Positions 9,167-16,517 of a DNA stretch of 64,000 bases are shown piece by piece (the first letter of the stretch is position 1; each line of letters opens with the position of its first letter). Below the pieces are notes generated by a model that had not been told where the DNA came from, made no database searches, and saw nothing but the letters and a program-made list of their open reading frames with translations. The translations under genes were made by a program, and so were the position numbers. This DNA comes from Slackia equolifaciens (GTDB taxonomy: Bacteria > Actinomycetota > Coriobacteriia > Coriobacteriales > Eggerthellaceae): positions 1 to 64,000 of the forward strand of contig NZ_QIBX01000009.1 of the NCBI RefSeq assembly GCF_003725995.1, written 5' to 3'.

Positions 9167-9325
9167 TAAACTCGCAGGTAGAGTGTATGGAGGAAGAATC
9201 AAAAGCACACTTGCCAGTATTTCAGAAGCGGGGCTTACGCCACACGTTTGAAAAACAGGTAATTAATTTGGACATATCCATGAGGCGGCAAGGCGGCAAA
9301 AGACGCGCCGCATGAGGAGGAATCC

Positions 9326-9958
9326 GTGGAAGACGCCAAGAGGAAGGATCTGCGCGTCGAGCGCACACAGCGTGCCATAAGACAGGCGTTTCATGAGATG
9401 GTGAACGAGGGTTCCACGCGCATCACGGTCAAAGAGCTCGCGGAACGTGCCGCCATCAACCGCAAGACCTTCTACTTGCATTACGAATCCATCGAGGCGC
9501 TGTTCTCGGAGGAACTCGAACGCATCTTGGATGACTTCTTCGCGAACTTTGAGACGACGCCCGAAACGCCCGAAGATATGTCTGGGCATGCGATTCGTTT
9601 TTTCCTGTATCTAACGCAACAGCCGCCGGCAATCGAGCGCCTGATTTGCACGCCGGCGTATTTTGATGATTTTGGCGATAAGCTCTATCGCCATCAAATG
9701 GACCGCTATGCCCGGGCGGGCGGCGACCCGTTTGAAGATCTGCCGTATGTATCCCACGGAAGATCTGGGCTTGTGCTGAGCTTCATCCGTTCTACAGCGC
9801 TGGGGTTTTATCGGCAATGGGTAAAGGACGGCAAGACGGTCGACCCCCAAGAGGCGGCGGAGCTGTTAGCCAACCTTACCTGCCACGGCATCAACTGGTT
9901 GTTAATAGATAAGCAGTTCAACCGCCTGACCGCACCCGAATCGCGGAATCCCGAATAA
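9326..9958 (+). CDS. TetR/AcrR-family transcriptional regulator
   Basis: A 210-residue TetR-type regulator. The N-terminal helix-turn-helix is clear: RVERTQRAIRQAFHEMV, then ITVKELAERAAINRKTFYLH (residues about 30-50). The C-terminal ligand/dimer domain is not similar to a regulator of known ligand. The start is GTG at 9326, chosen because AGGAGG ends 5 bases upstream and it opens the conserved region. It is divergent from the molybdoenzyme operon and is probably its repressor; the inducer may be the enzyme's substrate. Its last 12 codons lie inside a 92-bp repeat also found at 3737, so the C-terminal tail may be acquired. Confidence 0.9.
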   Translation: MEDAKRKDLRVERTQRAIRQAFHEMVNEGSTRITVKELAERAAINRKTFYLHYESIEALFSEELERILDDFFANFETTPETPEDMSGHAIRFFLYLTQQPPAIERLICTPAYFDDFGDKLYRHQMDRYARAGGDPFEDLPYVSHGRSGLVLSFIRSTALGFYRQWVKDGKTVDPQEAAELLANLTCHGINWLLIDKQFNRLTAPESRNPE

Positions 9959-10014
9959 CCACAAGGGTGTCCAACGTCATGCAGGCCGCCCCATGCGCTG
10001 CACTCGATACGCAG
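9923..10014 (+). repeat. Dispersed 92-bp repeat, copy 2
   Basis: Second copy of the repeat at 3737-3828. It begins inside the tetR gene, supplies its final residues (RLTAPESRNPE) and stop codon, and continues into the intergenic region. Confidence 0.8.
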
Positions 10015-10074
10015 CTGCCCCCACATGTCGAGCATCATGCAGCTCGCTTCGAGCGCGCTCGAGGGCGCCGTGCC

Positions 10075-11382
10075 CTATGCCGCCTTGAAGGCGTAGAGGG
10101 CAATGGTTTGGTTGAGAATCGTATCGACATCCCACGCCTGGGCGCTGCGCACCGAAGAGTAGGGGTCGTTTATGGCCAACGTGCCGTCATCATTCACGCC
10201 GGTGATCACGAAGAAGTGACCGCCATCGGTGAAGTCGCCCGCACCCACGTTGCAAATGACCACATAGCCGCTCTGGAGATATGACGTAAGCACGTCGGCC
10301 CCGGCATCGGGATAGAACGGCTCGCACTGAAGCCCCAGGTCGGGCGCTTCATCGATGAGGAACGAGCCCACGGTGCCCTGGTAATCCACGGCGTACCCAT
10401 CCTTGGTGGCGAGCTGTCCCATGTCATAAGGCGTCATATCGGTCTTGCCGGTGAGCCCCATGTACACCATGGAGAACGACGTAGGGCAGCAACCCGCCGA
10501 AGCAAACGACGAACCGCAGTAGGTGGTATAGCCCCAGCGCTCGTCCCACTGCATGAGCAGGGGAATCTCGCCCTTAGTAATCTCGCCGTCAAACGCCTCG
10601 CCCGCATCGGAAGGGAAATGATCCGCCATACCGGCCACAAAGTCTATGGCCTCGGGGTCGTCAGCCGCCAGCTCGAGCATCTTGACCTGCTCGGCCTCGC
10701 CCTCGTCGCCGAGCGCCTCGCCAATGGTATTGATGATGTGCGCCACCCGCTCGTCGGTTGACGCCATATCTGCCAGCTTATCTGCCATATCCTGCGAAAG
10801 GCTCGACGGGAGCCTGGAAAGATCGGCCTGCTCAACCTGAGGTTCGGCCTGCTCCTGCTCGGCCGAAGCCTCCTGCGTGGGCTCCGTCTGAACGGGGGTC
10901 GCCGTTTCGGGTCCCGAGCATGAGCGCTCAACCGCGCCGATGAGCACGAAAAGAAGCACCAGCACCACGACGCCGGCCCCGATGATGAAAGGCCGCGGCA
11001 GGCTGATGAAACCGCCCAGCAGCGAGGCCAAACGAGAGGAATGCGACGAAGACCGCGGGCGGCGAGAAGATCGATGACCGCGCGAATCGGCGCCCTCCCC
11101 TAAAAGATCGGCGTGGTCGACCGATGCGGGGAGATCGCCGTCGGAGGCATCGCGCGAGACGGCCCTTTGCCTGCCTGCGGGCGGTTCCGCCCGATGCGGG
11201 GCGCCATCAGGGCGCGCCTGCGAAAGCCCGTCCTCGCCTTGAGCGCCGGAGCGCGAGGCAAGACGGCGTTCAAGCCTCCTGCGAGCAGCGTCGCGCGGGT
11301 CGTCGGTCAGATCGCGCAGCGGGTCGTCGGGGTTGAGGCGCTCCCGTGCTTTTCTTTTTCTCTCGTCGCTTTCGTAGGTCAT
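10075..11382 (-). CDS. Membrane-anchored C39-like cysteine peptidase
   Basis: A 435-residue protein. A charged cytoplasmic N-terminal region rich in Arg and Ser (1-125) leads to one membrane helix (FIIGAGVVVLVLLFVLIGAV, about 131-150). A Gln/Glu-rich linker follows, then an extracellular papain-like domain. The catalytic Cys fits the GCCPTSFSMVYMGLTG motif (about 300-315), the His fits GGHFFVITGV and the Asp/Asn fits INDPYS, as in the peptidase C39-like family. Substrate is unknown; related proteins act in the envelope or bacteriocin processing. It lies 29 bases after proC on the same strand and may share its transcript. Confidence in the fold is high, in the role low. Confidence 0.85.
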   Translation of the reverse strand: MTYESDERKRKARERLNPDDPLRDLTDDPRDAARRRLERRLASRSGAQGEDGLSQARPDGAPHRAEPPAGRQRAVSRDASDGDLPASVDHADLLGEGADSRGHRSSRRPRSSSHSSRLASLLGGFISLPRPFIIGAGVVVLVLLFVLIGAVERSCSGPETATPVQTEPTQEASAEQEQAEPQVEQADLSRLPSSLSQDMADKLADMASTDERVAHIINTIGEALGDEGEAEQVKMLELAADDPEAIDFVAGMADHFPSDAGEAFDGEITKGEIPLLMQWDERWGYTTYCGSSFASAGCCPTSFSMVYMGLTGKTDMTPYDMGQLATKDGYAVDYQGTVGSFLIDEAPDLGLQCEPFYPDAGADVLTSYLQSGYVVICNVGAGDFTDGGHFFVITGVNDDGTLAINDPYSSVRSAQAWDVDTILNQTIALYAFKAA

Positions 11383-11411
11383 AGACGTATTCCGTCACGC
11401 TCCAGAACGGC

Positions 11412-12203
11412 CTAGAGGCTCTGCGCCTTGTCCACGGTAGCCATCAGCGCATCGATCACCGCGCCGCGCATGCCCATCTCCTCCAGCGTGCGCACGCCTT
11501 CGATGGTCGTGCCGCCCGGAGAGCACACGGCATCCTTGAGCGCGCCGGGATGCTGGCCCGATTCGAGCACCATCTTGCCCGAGCCCACCGCCGCCTGGGC
11601 GGCAAAGCGGTACGCCTGCGCGCGCGGCATGCCTTCGAGCACGGCGGCATCGGCCATGGCTTCGATGAACATATAGAAGAACGCGGGCGCGCAACCGGCA
11701 ACGGCGCTGCCGGCGTCAATCAGCTTCTCGGGAATGAACTCGCTTTTGCCGAAGGAGTTGACGATGGCAAGCACGCGATCGACATCCTCCTGGGTGCAGG
11801 CGTCATTGGGCACCACGGAGGTCATGCCCTCTCCCACCGCGGCGGGCGTGTTGGGCATGAGACGCACCACCTTGGCTACGCCAGCGGTCTCGGAAAGCCA
11901 CGCGAGCGTCTTAGCGGGCGCGATAGAAACCAGAATCACATCCTCGGGCAGCGCGGGTGCGATCTGCGGCACCACCTCATCGAACATGTAGGGCTTGACC
12001 GCGAGCACCACGATCTCTGCCGAGGCGGCCTGCGTGTTGTCCAGCGTGACATCGATGCCGAACTGTTCGTGCGCGGCATCGATGGTTGCCTGCGTATGAG
12101 CAGAGGCGATGATATCGCCCGGCTCGCACACGCCCGAAGTTACGATGCCCTTGATAATGGCGCGACCCATGTTGCCGCAGCCGATGAAGCCAATCTTATG
12201 CAT
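11412..12203 (-). CDS. proC: Pyrroline-5-carboxylate reductase
   Basis: A 263-residue P5C reductase, the last step of proline synthesis (P5C + NAD(P)H to L-proline) in the cytosol. The Rossmann start IGFIGCGNMGRAIIKG, the LAVKP strand, VVRLMPNTPAAVGEGMT and the C-terminal signature SPGGTTIEGVRTLEE all match ProC. The length is normal. ATG 12203 follows AGGAGG; a longer open frame to 12428 runs through a terminator hairpin and is not real. The C39-like peptidase gene follows closely. Confidence 0.96.
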   Translation of the reverse strand: MHKIGFIGCGNMGRAIIKGIVTSGVCEPGDIIASAHTQATIDAAHEQFGIDVTLDNTQAASAEIVVLAVKPYMFDEVVPQIAPALPEDVILVSIAPAKTLAWLSETAGVAKVVRLMPNTPAAVGEGMTSVVPNDACTQEDVDRVLAIVNSFGKSEFIPEKLIDAGSAVAGCAPAFFYMFIEAMADAAVLEGMPRAQAYRFAAQAAVGSGKMVLESGQHPGALKDAVCSPGGTTIEGVRTLEEMGMRGAVIDALMATVDKAQSL

Positions 12204-12540
12204 GATGCGCCTCCTGCGCTTAGAAGTTTGCGATTTATCAAGGATACTACGCGAGGCTACCCGAAGGCTTTGCTTTGTTGAAAAACCATCGGAGTCGTTT
12301 AAAAGGGGGAAAGGAGAAGGGAAGAATCCCTTCTCCTTTCCCCCTTTGCATCCCCCTTTTCTCATCCCTCGCTCCAGGGCGCATGGGGCACCGGATGATT
12401 GGGGCTTCATTGCCCACCGGGCGGGCATTGCGTTGCTCGCCCGCGGTTTACGACAACGGTTGAACTTGAGGCACCTCCAAGTGCTTCGTGGGCTTTTGGT
12501 TTGCGCTTCGCGCAGCGGGCGGCGCTCCGCTCGCCCGCGT
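12204..12540. other. Intergenic stretch between proC and ppaC
   Basis: Apart from the long hairpin at 12302-12347 there is no recognisable gene. GC-rich inverted segments around 12415-12535 (GGGCGGGC, GCCCGC) could fold but have no clear role. Confidence 0.5.
12302..12347 (-). terminator. Perfect 21-bp purine/pyrimidine hairpin, probable terminator of ppaC
   Basis: 12302-12322 is made only of A and G and pairs perfectly with 12327-12347 around an AGAA loop. On the minus strand the stem ends in CCCCCTTTTAAA, a weak T tract, which suits termination after the ppaC gene. A second CCCCCTTTT at 12352-12360 can pair with the same left arm, giving an alternative fold. Confidence 0.75.
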
Positions 12541-13482
12541 CTACTTCGCGGCGAGAATGGGTGCTGCCACCTGCTTCTTGCGGGAGAGGACGCCGGGCAT
12601 CCAGACGGCCTTGCCCTCCACGTCGATGTCGAAGACGCGGTTCACCAGCTCACAGTCGCCCTCGCAGATGAAGTTGCTGCCCTCGGCGAGGATGTCGGTT
12701 GCCATGAGCAGCATGAATTTGTAGCCCTTGTCGGCGACAACGGCGCGCATGGCCTCGCGAATCTCCTGCTCGCGATCCATGACCGCCTGAAGGTCCACCG
12801 TCTCGAACGCCACGATGAACACCGTGGAGCCATCTGCCAGAGGGAACTCCTTGGCATCGGCGCCGATGATCTTTTCAACCGGCATCTCAGCGGGGTTGCT
12901 GCGGCACTTGAAGATGGACATGCCGTATTCCACCGGGTCAACGCCCACGATCTTGGCGGTGCGCTCGATGATTTCGCAGTCAAGCGGCGTGGTGGTGGGC
13001 GATTTCATGATCACGGTGTCGGTGAGCATGGCGCCCAGCAGCACGGCGGCGATGTTCTTGGGAAGCTCGACGCCCTGGATCTCGAACTCGCGCGCAACGA
13101 TGGCCGCAGTGGAGCCGATGGGCATGTTGTTGAAGCGAATGGGATTTGCGGTGACCAGGCCGCCGATGCGATGATGGTCCACAATCTCCACGATTTCGGC
13201 GGCATCCAGGCCGTCGGCGGACTGCAGGGCCTCGTTGTGGTCGACCAGGATGACCTTATCGCCCTCGCCCACGTGGTCGATCAGACGGGGCGCCTCGATG
13301 CCGTTCTCGCCCAGAATCCACTCGGTCTCGGGCGGAAGCCCACCCAGGCGACACGCCTCATACGTCACGTTCTCGCCGCATTTGCGGGCAAGCTCGTTTT
13401 TCAGATAGGCATAGCCCACAGCGGCGGAAATTGCGTCGTTGTCGGGATTCTTGTGACCAAACACCAGAATCGGCGAAGTCAT
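12541..13482 (-). CDS. ppaC: Manganese-dependent inorganic pyrophosphatase (family II)
   Basis: A 313-residue DHH-DHHA2 protein. Metal-binding motifs are in place: GHKNPDNDAI (residues 9-18), DHNE (81-84) and the DHHRIGG signature (about 102-108). The C-terminal DHHA2 domain ends with the substrate-binding SRKKQ. It hydrolyses pyrophosphate to phosphate in the cytosol and so pulls biosynthetic reactions forward. No CBS insert is present, so it is the short unregulated form. The start follows AAGGAGG. It is divergent from the serine dehydratase gene. Confidence 0.96.
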   Translation of the reverse strand: MTSPILVFGHKNPDNDAISAAVGYAYLKNELARKCGENVTYEACRLGGLPPETEWILGENGIEAPRLIDHVGEGDKVILVDHNEALQSADGLDAAEIVEIVDHHRIGGLVTANPIRFNNMPIGSTAAIVAREFEIQGVELPKNIAAVLLGAMLTDTVIMKSPTTTPLDCEIIERTAKIVGVDPVEYGMSIFKCRSNPAEMPVEKIIGADAKEFPLADGSTVFIVAFETVDLQAVMDREQEIREAMRAVVADKGYKFMLLMATDILAEGSNFICEGDCELVNRVFDIDVEGKAVWMPGVLSRKKQVAAPILAAK

Positions 13483-13614
13483 CGATGTTCCTCCTTGACT
13501 CGTGTCTCATTTTTGCGACGAATAAGTGTACCATGCACATCGGCATGATTGCCGACGCAAGCGGCGAGCATGCCAAACATGCACCCGAATGGACTGGACG
13601 GAAGGAATTCGCCC

Positions 13615-15258
13615 ATGAAGTCTTTGAGCATCCGCGACATCATCGGCCCGGTGATGATCGGCCCCTCGAGCAGCCACACCGCCGGCGCCCTGCGCATCGC
13701 GCGCATGTGCCGTCGCCTGCTTTCCGCAGAGCCCGTGCGCGCCGTCTTCACGCTCTACGGCAGCTTCGCCCATACCTACCAAGGCCACGGCACCGACCGT
13801 GCGTTGGTGGCGGGCATGCTGGGTATGGAGCCCGACGACGAGCGTATTCGCGACTCGTTCGCACTGGCCGAGGAGGCGGGGCTCTCCTTTGCGTTTATCC
13901 CCTGCGACGACGACTCCGACATCGGCCACCCCAACACGGTGGACATCGAGGTGGTAGACGCTTCCGGCGGCGTCACATCCATGCGCGGCGAGAGCATCGG
14001 CGGAGGCGCGGCCGTAATCAGCCGCCTCAACGGCATCGACGTGAGCCTGACCGGCGAATACCACAGCATCGTGGTTAAGCAATACGACCGCCGCGGCGTG
14101 CTGGCACACATCGCCACATGCCTGAATGTGTTCGACGTGAATATCGCCACCACGCGCCTGTTCCGCAAAAAGAAGGGCGATATCGCCTACACCATCATGC
14201 AGACCGACGACAAGATTCCTGCCGAGCTTGCCGCCGCGGTGGCGCGCCACGCCGACATCCTTGACGTACGCGTGGTGGAGAGCGACCGCGCAAGCGAGAC
14301 CGGAGCGCCCGTTGCCGCCGAATGCGCCGAGGCACAGGGCTTCGGCGCGGGCATGAGCGTGGCCGAGGCCGAGGAGATGCTGGAATCGCTCGACTTCGCG
14401 AACGGCGCTGAGCTCTTGGCATACTGCGAGGCCGAAGATCTGCCCATTTCAGACGCCATCTGCCGACGCGAGCGCTGTCTGCTTGCCGCGCAGGGCATCG
14501 CCGTGGACGACACCAAGCATTATCTCCATCGCGTGCTGGACGTGATGCGCACTTCGGCTACGCGTCCTCTCGATGCGCCGCAGCCTTCCATGGGCGGGCT
14601 CATCGGCGGCGAGGCCCAGAAGCTAGCCGCCATAGAGAAAACGGGGCTCGCGAACCCGCTTTTGGCACGTGCGACCACGTATGCGATGGCGGTGCTGGAG
14701 ACGAATGCCTCCATGGGCTGCATCGTGGCGGCGCCCACCGCGGGATCGTCGGGCGTGCTGCCCGCCATGCTGCTCGCATGCCAGGACGTGCACGGCTTTG
14801 ACGACGACCGATTGGAGCGCGCGCTGGCGAACGCCGCCGCAATTGGCTATCTGATCACCCGCAACGCAACGGTATCCGGCGCCGAGGGCGGCTGCCAGGC
14901 CGAGGTGGGCGCCGCGAGCGCCATGGCCGCGAGCGCCGCATGCGAGCTCATGGGCGGCACGCCGCGCCAGTGCTTCGCCGCCGCATCGAACGCACTCACC
15001 GGCCTCATGGGCCTGGTGTGCGACCCCATCGCGGGCTTGGTGGAGGCGCCGTGCCAGAAGCGCAACGCGACCGGTGTGGCCAACGCCATCGTGGCTGCGC
15101 AGATCGCACTCGCCGGCATCGACAACCTGGTGGATTTCGACCAGACGGTGGAGGCAATGCGCCGCGTGGGCTGCGCGCTCCCCTTCGAGCTGCGCGAAAG
15201 CGCCCTGGGCGGCCTGGCCGCAACACCTGCCGCCTGCGCCTTCTGCGGAAAGTGCTAA
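13615..15258 (+). CDS. sdaA: L-serine dehydratase, iron-sulfur dependent, fused beta-alpha form
   Basis: A 547-residue fusion. The N-terminal beta domain starts with GPVMIGPSSSHTAGALRIAR and carries an ACT-like segment (QYDRRGVLAHIATCLN, about residues 157-172). The alpha domain follows, with NASMGCIVAAPTAGSSGVLP and CDPIAGLVEAPCQKRNA, which hold the conserved cysteines of the catalytic [4Fe-4S] cluster. The enzyme deaminates L-serine to pyruvate and ammonia in the cytosol and is oxygen sensitive, consistent with an anaerobe. The end adds CAFCGKC, an extra cysteine cluster of unclear use. ATG 13615 follows GGAAGGA. Length and fusion resemble type 1 enzymes with an ACT domain. Confidence 0.95.
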   Translation: MKSLSIRDIIGPVMIGPSSSHTAGALRIARMCRRLLSAEPVRAVFTLYGSFAHTYQGHGTDRALVAGMLGMEPDDERIRDSFALAEEAGLSFAFIPCDDDSDIGHPNTVDIEVVDASGGVTSMRGESIGGGAAVISRLNGIDVSLTGEYHSIVVKQYDRRGVLAHIATCLNVFDVNIATTRLFRKKKGDIAYTIMQTDDKIPAELAAAVARHADILDVRVVESDRASETGAPVAAECAEAQGFGAGMSVAEAEEMLESLDFANGAELLAYCEAEDLPISDAICRRERCLLAAQGIAVDDTKHYLHRVLDVMRTSATRPLDAPQPSMGGLIGGEAQKLAAIEKTGLANPLLARATTYAMAVLETNASMGCIVAAPTAGSSGVLPAMLLACQDVHGFDDDRLERALANAAAIGYLITRNATVSGAEGGCQAEVGAASAMAASAACELMGGTPRQCFAAASNALTGLMGLVCDPIAGLVEAPCQKRNATGVANAIVAAQIALAGIDNLVDFDQTVEAMRRVGCALPFELRESALGGLAATPAACAFCGKC

Positions 15259-15294
15259 TGGGCTCGCGCAGCATCGAAGACAACATGATTTCAG

Positions 15295-15322
15295 TCGGAC
15301 CGCCCGCAACCAGGCGGTCCGA
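15295..15322 (+). terminator. Hairpin after sdaA
   Basis: Perfect 10-bp stem TCGGACCGCC / GGCGGTCCGA with an 8-base loop, 36 bases after the sdaA stop. The T tract is weak (TGCATTTC), so termination is plausible rather than certain. Confidence 0.6.
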
Positions 15323-15369
15323 TGCATTTCGCGTATACTGTACGCAAAAGCTGGTAAGGAGGTGTGGCG

Positions 15370-16452
15370 ATGGCGGAAGCGTTTCGATATCTCAAATGGC
15401 ACGATGACGTGATTGGCGTTGTAATCGATGACTGGTCGGTCACCTTCACCGAGCCTCGCTACAACTCTACCGTTTCGCTGTATACGCACGGCGCCTCTTC
15501 ATGGACACCCGCCCAATTCGCCGAATTCCTTGCCGAGCGTATTCCTAGCCCTTCGCGGCGCGACATCGAACGCATCCTATTCAGGTGCGGGCTTTCCGAA
15601 TATGACATCTTCAAGATTGCCGATGCCACCCATGCCGTGAACGCCAAAGACGAGTTGTGGTTGGCCCATGCGAAATCCGACCGTTTTGAAGATGCGCTCA
15701 CCGATGTATTCGAGTCAATATTTCTCCAGCGCATTGATGCCCAAGGCGACAGTGTGAATACGCCAGAGGGATTCAACGTGAAACGCTACGGAGCCTTCGA
15801 CGGTAAGTACGGGATTGTGAAGCGACGCATCAGCCCCCTGACCACCGATGTCGAATCGGAAATCGCCGCCTTTCTATTGGCGCAGGAAATGGGCGTCCCC
15901 TGCTGCCCCGCGCGTCGCTTCGATGACGATTCGGTATTCTCGGAATTCATGTACGACGTCACAAACGAATATGTGGTTCATATGCGCCGCCTGTTTGATG
16001 GGCAGCGTGGCGAGAACGAGCTAGACAATTTGCTCGCCGTTCGCCCGCAGTACGCCGACGATTTCTACCGCATGATTGCATTCGATTTTGTCACGCGACA
16101 GGACGACCGGCATCTGTCAAACATCGCCGTAAAGGTGACCGGCAATGGCGAGTCGTTTTATCCGCTCTATGACAATGGACGCTCGCTCTTTTACGAAGAC
16201 ACCGAACGCATGGTAGCGGATGCCGTAGCAGAGCCTGCCGCCTTCGCCACGACATTTGGTCCTACGGGAACCTATTGGGACCACGCACGTGATATTGCCG
16301 CACGAGGAGTTCGCTTCGGCGAGCTGGTCAACCTCGAGATTGCGCCACAGCGCATCCGAAACATCCTCGAAAAAGCCGGATTCACAGGCTATCGCCTCGT
16401 TGGCGCACAATCATGGATCGAGCAAACGCTGGAAATGTTAAGGCGTTTATAG
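15370..16452 (+). CDS. HipA/CtkA-like serine/threonine kinase-fold protein
   Basis: A 360-residue protein with a HipA-type kinase catalytic loop. AFDFVTRQDDRHLSNIAV (about residues 238-255) matches the D-x-x-x-x-N loop. YPLYDNGRSLFYED (about 263-276) matches the metal-binding D-x-G segment. A cell-translocating kinase A (CtkA)-like grouping fits better than true HipA because no HipB antitoxin lies nearby. ATG 15370 sits 7 bases after AAGGAGG; the in-frame GTG at 15364 is too close to that site. A TATACT hexamer at 15334-15339 may be its -10 box. Substrate unknown; toxin action is possible but not shown. Confidence 0.7.
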   Translation: MAEAFRYLKWHDDVIGVVIDDWSVTFTEPRYNSTVSLYTHGASSWTPAQFAEFLAERIPSPSRRDIERILFRCGLSEYDIFKIADATHAVNAKDELWLAHAKSDRFEDALTDVFESIFLQRIDAQGDSVNTPEGFNVKRYGAFDGKYGIVKRRISPLTTDVESEIAAFLLAQEMGVPCCPARRFDDDSVFSEFMYDVTNEYVVHMRRLFDGQRGENELDNLLAVRPQYADDFYRMIAFDFVTRQDDRHLSNIAVKVTGNGESFYPLYDNGRSLFYEDTERMVADAVAEPAAFATTFGPTGTYWDHARDIAARGVRFGELVNLEIAPQRIRNILEKAGFTGYRLVGAQSWIEQTLEMLRRL

Positions 16453-16485
16453 GCGAAACGACCCAGAGCCAACCAATCTCAACGC

Positions 16486-16515
16486 AGAAAGACCCGACTC
16501 ACGTCGGGCCTTTCT
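16486..16515. terminator. Bidirectional terminator between convergent genes
   Basis: 13-bp stem with one mismatch (16486-16498 with 16503-16515) and a TCAC loop, flanked by A-rich and T-rich arms, between the converging kinase-like and pcrA genes. Confidence 0.85.
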
Positions 16516-16517
16516 GT

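Noticed and set aside
12204-12428. N-terminal extension of proC
   Set aside because: It translates a terminator hairpin; ATG 12203 has the ribosome site and the conserved start.
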